From JAYWGN01 sp043778255 (GTDB lineage: Bacteria; Bacteroidota; Bacteroidia; Chitinophagales; Chitinophagaceae), in assembly GCA_043778255.1 (NCBI GenBank), contig JAYWGN010000058.1, forward strand, positions 6,938 to 70,937: a stretch of DNA of 64,000 nt. The letters are read 5' to 3'. The position numbers and the translations under genes were made by a program. Below, in pieces: positions 35,048 through 44,027 of the stretch (position 1 is its first letter; each line of letters starts with the position of its first letter). The notes beneath the pieces are model-generated. The model ran no database searches, was not told the origin of the DNA, and saw only the letters and a list, made by a program, of their open reading frames with translations.

Positions 35048-37309
35048 ATGAAACTACTAATATTACTACTCTCAACTTTTATAGTTTGTAATAACAATAT
35101 ACTTGCACAACATACAGTTGTAAATGGCTTGGTTATGTATAAAAACGATGTTATAAAAGGTGCAACAATTACATTAGTAGCAACTAAATTAAAAACCAAA
35201 ACTGATACTTTAGGCTACTTTACATTAAACAATGTTGAAGCTGGAAAATATGTACTAAAAATTACTGCTGTTGGTTACTTACCATTTTTTAAAATTATAA
35301 GCACTGATACATTATTGAACGTAATAAATATTGCCTTACAGAAAAACATAACACAACAAACTGAAGTTGTAGTAACAGGTACATTAAAAGAAGTGAATAG
35401 AATGGAAAGTCCTGTACCTGTGGAGGTGTATAGTAATACGTATTTTAAAAAAAATCCTACGTCCTGTATATTTGATGCTTTACAAAATGTAAATGGTGTA
35501 AGACCACAACTAAATTGCAATATTTGTAACACTGGCGATATTCATATTAATGGGTTGGAAGGGCCCTATACTATGGTATTAATTGACGGTATGCCGTTAG
35601 TTAGTTCACTTTCTACAGTATATGGATTGTCGGGTATTCCTAATAGTTTAATTGATCGTATTGAAATTGTAAAAGGCCCTGCATCCTCATTATACGGTAG
35701 CGAAGCAGTGGGTGGACTAATTAATATAATTACAAAAAACCCCAGTAAAGCCTCAACATTAGCAATAGATGTAATGAGTACAAGTTGGTTAGAAACTAAT
35801 GTGGACTTAGGGTTTAAAGTAAAAATAGGAAAAATTGCAACAATATTAAATGGGATTAATGTATATAATTATGGAAATATAGTTGATAACAACCATGATA
35901 ATTTTACAGATGTAACTTTACAAAAAAGAATTTCAGTATTTCAAAAATGGAAATTTAATAGAAAAGAAAATAGACTCTTTAATTTTTCAGGTAGGTATTA
36001 CAATGAAAACCGTTGGGGAGGAGATGTGCGGTGGACAAAGCAATACAGAGGTGGCGATAGTATATATGGCGAAAGTATACACACAAAACGAGCCGAAGTT
36101 ATGGGTGCCTATCAATTGCCTAGTAAACAAAAATTAGTACTCTCATTTAGTTACAATAACCATAACCAAAATAGTAGGTATGGAACTACTGTGTACGATG
36201 CTGTACAGCAAATTGCATTTGCTCAACTAACTTGGGATAAACCCATAAAAAAACATAACTTACTACTTGGCACAGCTGTACGGTACACTTACTATAACGA
36301 TAATACAACTGCAACTTTAAATGCTGATAAAATTGTATTGCCAGGTATATTTATTCAAAATGAAATAACATTAAATGATAACCATAAATTGTTAGTAGGA
36401 TTAAGGTATGACTACCATTCGGTTCATAAAAGCATATATACACCAAGGGTTGCTTATAAATGGTTAATAAATCAACAAAATATTATAAGAGTAAATGCTG
36501 GTACTGGCTTTAGGGTGGTAAACTTATTTACTGAAGATCATGCTGCCCTTACAGGAGCTAGAGATGTAGTAATAAAAAACGAACTAAAGCCCGAAAAAAC
36601 TTACAATATAAATGTGAACTACCTAAAAAAAATATACCTTAATAATGGTTCATTTTTGGGAGTAGATATGAGTAGCTGGTACACATATTTTAATAACCGC
36701 ATAATTGCCGATTATGACACTGACCCTAATAAAATACTATACGATAATTTGAATGGCTTTGCCGAAAGTAAAGGAGTAACTACTAATATAGATTACACAT
36801 TTACCAACGGTATAAAAATGGTAATTGGCGCTACATATATGGATGTAAGCACTACAAACAATAAGGTTAAAAGTCAGCAAATATTAACCGAACATTTTAC
36901 TGCAACATGGGCAATTAGTTATAAAATTGAAAAAATAAAATTAGGTATAGATTATACAGGAAATGTATATAGCCCAATGCGGTTGCCTATATTGGGCAAA
37001 TTAGACCCACGGCAAAGTACATCGCCTTGGTGGAGTATTCAAAACGTTCAATTGGTTTATGATGGGTTTAAAAGTGTAGAATTATACGGTGGAGTAAAAA
37101 ATTTATTAAACTTTTTGCCTACAAAAAATAACCCTTTTATAATTGCCAATACAAATGACCCATTTGATAAAAATGTAACTTATGATAACAATGGACAAGT
37201 ACTGGCTACGCCTACAAACCCTTATGCATTAACGTTTGACCCTAATTATGTATATGCACCCAATATTGGTATACGGTGTTTTGTTGGGTTACGCTTTTCG
37301 CTAAAATGA
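35048..37309 (+). CDS. TonB-dependent receptor, probably for metal or metallophore
   Basis: 753 aa. Signal peptide (ends NNNILAQ), carboxypeptidase-regulatory-like domain (about 22-105), plug (about 110-235) with NGLEGPYTMVLIDGMPL and IEIVKGPASSLYGSEAVGGL, and a barrel ending FVGLRFSLK. The plug contains CNICNTGD, a C-x2-C pair which may form a disulfide or touch metal. The ligand is inferred to be a metal or metal complex from the DtxR-type operator in its promoter and the adjacent NRAMP gene. Confidence 0.9.
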   Translation: MKLLILLLSTFIVCNNNILAQHTVVNGLVMYKNDVIKGATITLVATKLKTKTDTLGYFTLNNVEAGKYVLKITAVGYLPFFKIISTDTLLNVINIALQKNITQQTEVVVTGTLKEVNRMESPVPVEVYSNTYFKKNPTSCIFDALQNVNGVRPQLNCNICNTGDIHINGLEGPYTMVLIDGMPLVSSLSTVYGLSGIPNSLIDRIEIVKGPASSLYGSEAVGGLINIITKNPSKASTLAIDVMSTSWLETNVDLGFKVKIGKIATILNGINVYNYGNIVDNNHDNFTDVTLQKRISVFQKWKFNRKENRLFNFSGRYYNENRWGGDVRWTKQYRGGDSIYGESIHTKRAEVMGAYQLPSKQKLVLSFSYNNHNQNSRYGTTVYDAVQQIAFAQLTWDKPIKKHNLLLGTAVRYTYYNDNTTATLNADKIVLPGIFIQNEITLNDNHKLLVGLRYDYHSVHKSIYTPRVAYKWLINQQNIIRVNAGTGFRVVNLFTEDHAALTGARDVVIKNELKPEKTYNINVNYLKKIYLNNGSFLGVDMSSWYTYFNNRIIADYDTDPNKILYDNLNGFAESKGVTTNIDYTFTNGIKMVIGATYMDVSTTNNKVKSQQILTEHFTATWAISYKIEKIKLGIDYTGNVYSPMRLPILGKLDPRQSTSPWWSIQNVQLVYDGFKSVELYGGVKNLLNFLPTKNNPFIIANTNDPFDKNVTYDNNGQVLATPTNPYALTFDPNYVYAPNIGIRCFVGLRFSLK

Positions 37310-37360
37310 TAGCTTTAGTATGTTAACCAAAATAAAATACCTAACTTTTGTATAAGTTTA

Positions 37361-37368
37361 TACATTTG
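37361..37368 (+). promoter_or_regulatory. -7 promoter element of the lipoprotein gene
   Basis: TACATTTG, exact TAnnTTTG, 16 nt before the ATG at 37385. Confidence 0.5.
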
Positions 37369-37384
37369 CATAAACTAACTTGAT

Positions 37385-38485
37385 ATGAAACATTTTTTTT
37401 TAATATTAGTAATTGTACTAAGCATTTTTGCATGCAAAAATAAAAGCGAAAAAAGTAGTACCCCAATTGTTACTATTGAAAATGAATTTACCAAACAATT
37501 TGCTAATATTGAATTGCCAATAACAGTGGCTGACACTACAATTGATAGAAATAAACAATCGGAAAAACCACTTAAAATATATGGAAAAAAATATTTTCCT
37601 GATAGTTTGTTTGCCACTTATTTTGAGCGAAGCGAAAAACTAAACTACTACTCAATTGGCAAAGCCCAAAACCTTGACCAAGAAATATATGTAATAATGA
37701 AAGCCACAAATGGCACAAAAAAAGCAGCCTACTTACTCTGTTACGATAACCAATTAAATTATAAAGATGGTGCATTGCTTTGCAAAACAGATGAGCTAAC
37801 CCGTACTAGCTTTATGGCTACCTTAAAAAAAGATTTTAATATTACCATACGTAAAACAGAATATATACAAGGCGAAGAACCAAAGCTTACTGAAAGCTTT
37901 ATGGTATTTAACAATATAGGTGTACTTGGCGAAATGGTAACAAATGATAGCGATGAAGAAATGGATTTGAACAATCCGATTGATACCTTACAACAAACTA
38001 AAAAATATACGGGTGATTATTATTACGATAAGAAAAACTTTGTGAGTTTAAGAGATAGTAAGGATAGTGGTAAACTAATTTTCTTTTACCATTTTGAAAA
38101 AAATAAACAAGATTGTAATGGCGAAATAAAAGATGTAATATATATGACCGGAAGCAGCACAGCAGTGTTTATGAAAGATGGCGACCCTTGCAAAATAAAC
38201 ATCACCTTTAGTGGCAATAACCTTAGCATAGTAGAGGAGAGTGGCTGTGGTAACAAACGCCCATTGGATTGTGATTTGAATGGTACATTTACCAAAAAAA
38301 CAAAAAAAGTAGATAACAGTAAAAAAGATAAAAGTAAGCCTTTGCCAATAACCGAAGTAACAGATGGCACTAAAAAACCAGTAAATACTACTAAAAAACC
38401 AGCTGTAAAAAAACCAACTGCAAAGCCAGCACCAAAGCCAACTACAACTACAAAGCCTGCTGTAAAGCAAGTGGAAGTACAATAG
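37385..38485 (+). CDS. lipoprotein with Lys/Pro-rich tail, unknown function
   Basis: 366 aa. The signal sequence ends in a lipobox-like SIFAC followed by KNKSEK. The middle (about 50-300) shows no domain I recognise; four cysteines near the end (CNGE, CKIN, CGNKRPLDC) may form disulfides. The last ~45 residues are a low-complexity K/P/T tail with AVKKPTAKPAPKP repeats, of the kind that can pass through or bind peptidoglycan. Single gene between the TonB receptor and glgP. Confidence 0.7.
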   Translation: MKHFFLILVIVLSIFACKNKSEKSSTPIVTIENEFTKQFANIELPITVADTTIDRNKQSEKPLKIYGKKYFPDSLFATYFERSEKLNYYSIGKAQNLDQEIYVIMKATNGTKKAAYLLCYDNQLNYKDGALLCKTDELTRTSFMATLKKDFNITIRKTEYIQGEEPKLTESFMVFNNIGVLGEMVTNDSDEEMDLNNPIDTLQQTKKYTGDYYYDKKNFVSLRDSKDSGKLIFFYHFEKNKQDCNGEIKDVIYMTGSSTAVFMKDGDPCKINITFSGNNLSIVEESGCGNKRPLDCDLNGTFTKKTKKVDNSKKDKSKPLPITEVTDGTKKPVNTTKKPAVKKPTAKPAPKPTTTTKPAVKQVEVQ

Positions 38486-38632
38486 AATTTTTAAGCAATT
38501 TTTTTTATTTCTGCTTAAAAAAATAAAACTTTAATACTAACAACTGTTAGCTAAAGTTTACAACAAAATAATGTGTAAGTAGTATGCATTATTTTTTTTT
38601 GTTTATCTTGCCGCCCAACCCATATATAAAAC

Positions 38633-40297
38633 ATGACCAACATTTTTGAACATTACAATTTGCCTTATGCAATTAACGAAAAATACAAAAAAAGAGCTGC
38701 TTATTTTTCAATGGAATTTGCTGTACATCAACCTTTAAAAATATATAGTGGTGGTCTTGGTTTTTTGGCTGGCAGCCACATGAGGAGTGCTTACGAACTT
38801 AACCAAAACCTGGTAGGTATTGGTATATTATGGAAGTTTGGTTACTATGACCAAGCTCGTAATGCCGACCAAACTTTGCAAGTAACTTGGACCGAAAAAA
38901 ATACTTCCTTTTTAGAAGATACAGGTATTAAATTTCAAATACCAATACATGACCATAATGTATGGGTAAAAGTAATGTACCTTAACCCCGAAACGTTTAA
39001 ATCGGCTCCATTGTTTTTGTTGAGTACCGATGTGCCAGAAAATGACCATGTAAGCCAAACCATTACCCATAGGCTTTACGATGGTAATGCCGCTACCAAA
39101 ATAGCACAGTTTATACTACTTGGTATTGGTGGTGCCAAGCTGTTAGATATTATTAATTACAATGCCGAAATATATCATTTGAACGAAGCTCATGCTATAT
39201 CATCGGCATTTTATTTGCTTAACAAATTTAAAACACCCGAAGAAGTAAAAAAACGATTGGTGTTTACTACCCATACCCCCGAAGAAGCAGGTAACGAAAA
39301 ACACGATATTTATTTGTGCCACAAAATGGGCTACTTTTATGGTAAAACATTGGAGGAGGTTAGGCAATTAACTGGCACTACCGACGATAAATTTAACCAC
39401 AGCCTTTGTGCTTTACGCTTTGCTAAAATTGCCAATGGCGTATCGCAATTGCATGGTGAGGTGAGCAAATTAATGTGGGGTAAGTACGAGGGTATTTGCC
39501 AAATAAAAGCTATAACTAATGCGCAAAACTGGACTTACTGGTCGGATAAGCAATTGTATAAATATATGGAGTCCGATAATGATGCTGCTTTTGATGACCG
39601 TAAATTTTACTTAAAGAAAAGAGCTTTTGAAATTGTGGCAGACCAAACAGGTAAAGTATTTGACCCAAAAGTACTTACTATTGTGTGGGCTCGTCGCTTT
39701 GCTGGTTACAAACGAGCCGATATGCTAACTTGGGATATTGCCAGGTTTGAAGCATTGCTTAACAACCCAAAATACCCAGTACAATTAATATGGGCTGGTA
39801 AGCCTTACCCATTGGATCATCCGGCCATTGACCAATTTAACAGCCTTGTACAATTAAGTAAAAAGTACAAAAATATGGCAGTGCTTACTGGCTACGAACT
39901 AAGCCTTAGTAAGCGAATGAAACAAGCAAGTGATGTATGGCTCAACAACCCCCGTGTACCCCGAGAAGCTAGTGGTACAAGTGGTATGACGGCTGCAATG
40001 AACGGTGCAGTAAACTTTAGTACCAACGATGGTTGGATCCCCGAATTTATTAATAACGGCCACAACGGATTTGTAGTGCCACCTATTGATTATATGAATG
40101 TAAGTACACACGACCAAGATGAGTATGACTTACACCAACTATACCAAATACTAGAGCAACAAATTGCCCCAATTTACTACGACCAATACGATACTTGGCG
40201 TAATATAATACAAAATGGAATGCATGATGTGAGGTTCAAATTTGATAGTAATCGTATGGCGGATCAGTATTATGAAATGATGTACCACCACAATTAA
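38633..40297 (+). CDS. glgP: alpha-glucan (glycogen) phosphorylase
   Basis: 554 aa, short alpha-glucan phosphorylase form. It releases glucose 1-phosphate from glycogen or maltodextrin with pyridoxal phosphate. Visible: YSGGLGFLAGSHMRSA, FTTHTPEEAGNEKHD, WARRFAGYKRADML and the PLP/substrate region NNPRVPREASGTSGMTAAMNG. In several Bacteroidota the domain is fused to a glycogen synthase; here it stands alone. No other glycogen gene is in the window. Ends at a hairpin terminator. Confidence 0.93.
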   Translation: MTNIFEHYNLPYAINEKYKKRAAYFSMEFAVHQPLKIYSGGLGFLAGSHMRSAYELNQNLVGIGILWKFGYYDQARNADQTLQVTWTEKNTSFLEDTGIKFQIPIHDHNVWVKVMYLNPETFKSAPLFLLSTDVPENDHVSQTITHRLYDGNAATKIAQFILLGIGGAKLLDIINYNAEIYHLNEAHAISSAFYLLNKFKTPEEVKKRLVFTTHTPEEAGNEKHDIYLCHKMGYFYGKTLEEVRQLTGTTDDKFNHSLCALRFAKIANGVSQLHGEVSKLMWGKYEGICQIKAITNAQNWTYWSDKQLYKYMESDNDAAFDDRKFYLKKRAFEIVADQTGKVFDPKVLTIVWARRFAGYKRADMLTWDIARFEALLNNPKYPVQLIWAGKPYPLDHPAIDQFNSLVQLSKKYKNMAVLTGYELSLSKRMKQASDVWLNNPRVPREASGTSGMTAAMNGAVNFSTNDGWIPEFINNGHNGFVVPPIDYMNVSTHDQDEYDLHQLYQILEQQIAPIYYDQYDTWRNIIQNGMHDVRFKFDSNRMADQYYEMMYHHN

Positions 40298-40320
40298 GAG
40301 AAGATTAAAATTAACATACC

Positions 40321-40356
40321 AAAATACCAAGTTATTATAATTTGGTATTTTTTTTT
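40321..40356 (+). terminator. terminator after glgP
   Basis: AAAATACCAA (40321-40330) pairs over 10 bp with TTGGTATTTT (40342-40351), and the T-run continues to 40356. AU-rich stem with only two G-C pairs. Confidence 0.7.
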
Positions 40357-40413
40357 ATGCAAAAAAATATAAAATGTAACTTAGCACATTATAATACTAA
40401 TTGAAAATAATAT

Positions 40414-40884
40414 ATGAAAGCAGCAAGTGTAGCTGATTTAAAAAAAGAACTAGTAACCTTGCCAAATGCCCAACTAGTGGAGCTTTGCTTAAAGTTAGTA
40501 AAGTTTAAAAAAGAAAATAAAGAGGTACTATCGTTTTTACTATACGATGCACATGATGTACCTACTTATATTGAAAATTGTAAGTTGGCTATGGATAATG
40601 AATTTGAAAATGTACAGCTTAACAGTACTTATTTTGCTAAAAAAACAATAAGGAAAATATTAAAACTTAATCAAAAATATGTAAAGTGTAGTGGCTCCAC
40701 TTTGGTGGATGTTGAACTGCTCATTCACTTTTGCAGTAACTTTAAAAAGTTAGGTACCAAAATAAATGGTGATTATGTGTTGGGGAATATATACGATAAT
40801 CAAACTAAAAAAATACAAAAAATCATAGCAACCTTACACGAAGATTTGCAATATGATTATTTGCAAAAAATAAAACAACTTTAA
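40414..40884 (+). CDS. conserved hypothetical protein
   Basis: 156 aa, all-helical, lysine-rich, no signal peptide. It starts MKAASVADLKKELVTLPNAQL and contains LVKFKKENKEVLSFLLYDA. The regular spacing of hydrophobic residues suggests a helical repeat or bundle. I recognise no named domain. It converges on the next gene with a 4-bp overlap of the stop codons (40881-40884). Confidence 0.65.
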   Translation: MKAASVADLKKELVTLPNAQLVELCLKLVKFKKENKEVLSFLLYDAHDVPTYIENCKLAMDNEFENVQLNSTYFAKKTIRKILKLNQKYVKCSGSTLVDVELLIHFCSNFKKLGTKINGDYVLGNIYDNQTKKIQKIIATLHEDLQYDYLQKIKQL

Positions 40885-41300
40885 ACTTCAGCAACTAAGC
40901 TTTCTTCTACCACTTCAATTGGTGTGGTAATTTCATCTTCAATTTTGGCAACTTCAGCTTCAGTAGTAGTTGTAGCTGCTTCTACAGCCATGTTTTTAAT
41001 AGTTAGTTTAAATTCGCCACTTAGTGTAAATTCTAATTGATGGCTTTGTAAGGTTTGCTTTATTGTTTCATCGGCTTGCAGCAAAGCCACAAACTCATTA
41101 GCAAAGGGTGATGGTTTTTGTAGGTAATTAATACGTCCATTTAACAATTGTATATTGGTAAAGGTAAATTTCATTTTACGACCACCGGCTGCTCTTTCAA
41201 AGTCAGTATTGTTCATATTAAGCACCTGAACACCCTGAGTACTTTTTTTAATTAATAAATTAATTACGGTTAAGTATTTTTTCCAAGTTTGGGTAAACAT
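40881..41300 (-). CDS. hypothetical protein
   Basis: 139 aa. The N-terminal part (MFTQTWKKYLTVINLLIKKS) is helical and basic; the middle has FERAAGGRKMKFTFTNIQLLNGRINY; the last ~35 residues are acidic and low in complexity (TTTTEAEVAKIEDEI...). No signal peptide. Probably a conserved Bacteroidota protein of unknown role. Same strand as the next three small genes but separated from them by 34 bp or more. Confidence 0.6.
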   Translation of the reverse strand: MFTQTWKKYLTVINLLIKKSTQGVQVLNMNNTDFERAAGGRKMKFTFTNIQLLNGRINYLQKPSPFANEFVALLQADETIKQTLQSHQLEFTLSGEFKLTIKNMAVEAATTTTEAEVAKIEDEITTPIEVVEESLVAEV

Positions 41301-41334
41301 AAGAGTGTGTTTTTGTTGTAAGGTACTTAATTTA

Positions 41335-41592
41335 TTATTGTTTTTCGTCGGTTAAGCGGGTAAATACATTACCATTATATATACGAACCAACTCCATATT
41401 TTCAGTTTTTTTCCACTCTTCTACGTTTGCAGTAGTTACAATACGCCAAAAATTTTTGGCTTTTAACTCTTCATAATCTTTTGTTTGTACAAACAAACCC
41501 TTTACAGTACTACGTTCTTTAAAGTGTACATTTACTGTTTGTCCATTTCTTGTTTTGCTTTCCACAAATTTTTCAATCATATCTGTTGTCAT
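41335..41592 (-). CDS. small conserved hypothetical protein
   Basis: 85 aa, basic, with a compact beta-like pattern (KTRNGQTVNVHFKERSTVKG, then NFWRIVTTANVEEWKKT). The alternation and glycine positions are compatible with a small SH3/Sm-like barrel, which would suit RNA or DNA contact, but this is only a guess. It lies between two predicted nucleic-acid-binding genes on the same strand. Confidence 0.6.
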   Translation of the reverse strand: MTTDMIEKFVESKTRNGQTVNVHFKERSTVKGLFVQTKDYEELKAKNFWRIVTTANVEEWKKTENMELVRIYNGNVFTRLTDEKQ

Positions 41593-41674
41593 ATTCCGTT
41601 ATATTTTTTTAATATATAAATAAAAAACAAGGAAACAGCAAATTAATGTATTGGCTGTTTCCTATTATAATGTA

Positions 41675-41953
41675 CTAGTATCTATTATTGTTGAAGCTAT
41701 TTCGGTTGTCTTCTCTTGGTCTAGCTTCGCTTACTTTAATATTTTGTGTACCTACTGTTGATCCATTAAGTTCTTTTACAGCTGTATTAGCGGCTTCTTC
41801 ATCTTTCATTTCTACAAAACCAAACCCACGGCTTTGGCTAGTAAATTTGTCCATTATTACTTTTGCTGATTGTACTGCACCATAAGTGGCGAATAATTGG
41901 TTAAGGTCGCTATCTTGTATATTGCTACCAAGGTTGCTTACGTAAATGTTCAT
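41675..41953 (-). CDS. RRM-type RNA-binding protein
   Basis: 92 aa single RNA-recognition motif: RNP2 is IYVSNL (residues 3-8), RNP1 is SRGFGFVEM, and a short Arg/Asn-rich tail follows (REDNRNSFNNNRY). Small single-RRM proteins of this kind are known in cyanobacteria and Bacteroidota and are often cold-induced. Here the gene has a leader of about 120 nt and lies just downstream of a cold-shock-domain gene on the same strand. Confidence 0.93.
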   Translation of the reverse strand: MNIYVSNLGSNIQDSDLNQLFATYGAVQSAKVIMDKFTSQSRGFGFVEMKDEEAANTAVKELNGSTVGTQNIKVSEARPREDNRNSFNNNRY

Positions 41954-42155
41954 TGCTTTAAATTTATTTTTTTAAATTGATTAAATTAATTGAGCAATAA
42001 GCAGATGTAAAAAATTGTACTTGATTGAAACGAAAATTATAAATTCGTTTACAGAAACGTAGAACTCAAATTATTAACTGCAAATATACAGATTATAGTT
42101 GGTAGCAGTGTATTTATATTGCTTTATGGCAAAGCCAAAATGCATTTGACAAGGC
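41954..42155 (-). promoter_or_regulatory. long structured leader and -7 element of the RRM gene
   Basis: On the minus strand TATATTTG (42081-42088) matches the -7 consensus and predicts a leader of about 120 nt, long for this genome. It contains an AAACGAA/TTCGTTT hairpin (42028-42034 with 42044-42050). The rest of this 202-bp gap holds nothing else I can identify. Confidence 0.45.
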
Positions 42156-42602
42156 TTATTTTACCAATTTAACATTAATTGCATTAGCTCCTTTTGGTCC
42201 CATTTCTGTTTCGTAAGTTACTTTATTATTCTCTTTAAGTTGCTCTGTAAGGGCATTTGCATGTACAAATACACTCTCTTGGGTTTCCATATCTTTTATA
42301 AATCCATAACCCTTGGCATCGTTAAAAAACGTAACTATTCCGGTTCGTATAAGGTCATCGGGGTTGAGCGGCTCTTGTTTACGTACACCTATTTCTACAT
42401 CTTCTAGGTTTGTAATTATTTTTTTACGAGGGTCTTGAGGCATGTTGGTAAGGTTGCCATACTCATCTATATAAGCCAACATACTGTCTAAGTTGTTGCC
42501 ATCTTTTGTGTTTTCTTTTCTTTCTAATTTTTTTTCTGCTTTGTCTTTTTTATTTTGTCGCTTTTTATTTTCTCGTTCTTTTTTGTTCCAAGTTTCTGCC
42601 AT
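42156..42602 (-). CDS. cold-shock-domain protein with basic N-terminal extension
   Basis: 148 aa. A highly charged Lys/Glu/Asn N-terminal segment (residues 1-40) precedes a linker and one C-terminal cold-shock domain (about 85-148): GIVTFFNDAKGYGFIKD with RNP1 KGYGFI, and RNP2 VFVHAN. Binds single-stranded nucleic acid; expected to act as an RNA chaperone. Classical CspA proteins are about 70 aa, so this is the long variant. It has its own promoter and a leader of about 90 nt. Confidence 0.92.
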   Translation of the reverse strand: MAETWNKKERENKKRQNKKDKAEKKLERKENTKDGNNLDSMLAYIDEYGNLTNMPQDPRKKIITNLEDVEIGVRKQEPLNPDDLIRTGIVTFFNDAKGYGFIKDMETQESVFVHANALTEQLKENNKVTYETEMGPKGANAINVKLVK

Positions 42603-42697
42603 AATGTATAATTGTACTTTTTTTTGGTGGGTGTATTACAGTACCAGTATAGGTAGTAGTAGGGTAGTGGCTAATACAATTATTCCACTATTTGGTA

Positions 42698-42728
42698 CAA
42701 AGATAATGTAATTATACAAGTGTGCAAA
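42698..42728 (-). promoter_or_regulatory. promoter of the cold-shock gene
   Basis: Minus strand: TTTG (42725-42728), 19-nt spacer, TATCTTTG (42698-42705). Both elements match consensus; start codon about 90 nt downstream. Confidence 0.7.
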
Positions 42729-42733
42729 ATTGA

Positions 42734-43225
42734 TTAATACACCACACTAGTGGGCAGTTCTGTAATGCTATCAGTAGTAATTGATTGGTATTTTTTTAAT
42801 GTTTTGTTATAGTAACTAATTATTATTTTATGGTTATGCTTAAACTCTGCATTTATTTTTACAGCACTTTTCAATATTATTTTATAGCAATTTGTTTGTT
42901 TTTGTTGCAATAATGGAATTTTTTGTGTTGACTGACCATTAAAGAAATCATAATAAACCGGTAAATTAACTACCTTTTCAATCAAAAATTTGTAGCTTTT
43001 TCTATTAATAAGTACACTTTTTAGTAGGGGTGCTTTTGTATTATCCATTTCACAAAATATATAGTATTGGGTATTTGGAAGCTCAGGTACTGTATTGTCT
43101 CCAGCAGGTAACTTGGGTATATTGCCCATTGGTAATGTATATTCGTAGGCTATTATATTTTTTATTTTTTGTGCATGTAATTTTAGCGTAGCTCCAATTA
43201 CACATAATAAAAGTATGGTTTTCAT
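42734..43225 (-). CDS. secreted protein of unknown function
   Basis: 163 aa with signal peptide (MKTILLLCVIGATLKLHAQ). The mature part is beta-rich (NTQYYIFCEMDNTKAPLLKS, NRKSYKFLIEKVVNLPVYYDF). It faintly recalls the small secreted GLPGLI group but lacks the motif that names it. It follows cmk by 14 nt on the same strand and may be cotranscribed. Confidence 0.6.
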   Translation of the reverse strand: MKTILLLCVIGATLKLHAQKIKNIIAYEYTLPMGNIPKLPAGDNTVPELPNTQYYIFCEMDNTKAPLLKSVLINRKSYKFLIEKVVNLPVYYDFFNGQSTQKIPLLQQKQTNCYKIILKSAVKINAEFKHNHKIIISYYNKTLKKYQSITTDSITELPTSVVY

Positions 43226-43239
43226 ATTTTTTAGTATTT

Positions 43240-43929
43240 TTATTTGGTTGAAGTAGTTGCTTTTTTTGCCAGTTTTATCGAAAACTCCAGTTGCTCTTTT
43301 ATAGTCATATTAGTGTTATCAAGGTCTATTGCATCTTTAGCTTTTTTAAGTGGACTTATTTCACGGTTACTGTCTATATAATCTCTCATAGTAAGGTTAT
43401 GTTGTACTTCTTCAATAGTGGTATTGGGGTTTTTTTGTAAAAATTCTTTAAACCGTCTTTCCACTCTTACACTAATATCGGCATTCATAAATAGCTTTAA
43501 CTCTGCCTTAGGAAACACCACCGTACCAATATCTCTGCCATCCATTACTATACCTTTTTTTTTGCCCATTGCTTTTTGTTGAGCTACTGCAAACTCTCTT
43601 ACTTCCTTTACAGCAGCTACTTCGCTTACTTTTTCGGCTATTATAAGGTCACGTATTAAGTACTCTACATTTTCATCGTTAAGGTACATTTCCGATTGCT
43701 GGCTTTGTTCATTATACCTAAATTCAAGTACTATATTTTCCAAAGCCTTTACTACTTGTTTTTGATTTGTCCAATCCGTATGGTTACGTAAAAAATATAA
43801 AGTTATACTGCGGTACATAGCCCCACTATCAATATACAAATAGTTTAACTGCTTAGCTAATTGCTTAGCCAATGTACTTTTACCACAACTTGAGTACCCA
43901 TCTATTGTTACAATTATATTTTTACTCAT
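43240..43929 (-). CDS. cmk: cytidylate kinase
   Basis: Phosphorylates CMP and dCMP to the diphosphates. P-loop DGYSSCGKST, IDSGAMYRSITLYFL, MDGRDIGTVVFPKAELK and the lid/C-terminal REISPLKKAKDAIDLDNT. 229 aa, typical. The P-loop has S-S-C-G in place of the common P-A-G-S-G, a variant often seen in Bacteroidota. Divergent from the lipase gene. Confidence 0.95.
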   Translation of the reverse strand: MSKNIIVTIDGYSSCGKSTLAKQLAKQLNYLYIDSGAMYRSITLYFLRNHTDWTNQKQVVKALENIVLEFRYNEQSQQSEMYLNDENVEYLIRDLIIAEKVSEVAAVKEVREFAVAQQKAMGKKKGIVMDGRDIGTVVFPKAELKLFMNADISVRVERRFKEFLQKNPNTTIEEVQHNLTMRDYIDSNREISPLKKAKDAIDLDNTNMTIKEQLEFSIKLAKKATTSTK

Positions 43930-43936
43930 AGCAGTA

Positions 43937-43968
43937 CAAAGTTGCTGTATTAAATTTATAAATCCAAA
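43937..43968 (-). promoter_or_regulatory. promoter of cmk
   Basis: Minus strand: TTTG (43965-43968), 20-nt spacer, CAACTTTG (43937-43944), one mismatch from TAnnTTTG. Very short leader to the ATG at 43929. Confidence 0.5.
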
Positions 43969-44027
43969 GTTGTTTTTATATTGTTTAGTGTTGCAATTTT
44001 CATTTATTTTTATACAAAATAGTGCTA

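Noticed and set aside
37572..38482. Minus-strand ORFs opposite the lipoprotein gene at 37385
   Set aside because: The plus-strand frame has a promoter, signal sequence and lipobox; the antisense frames have none.
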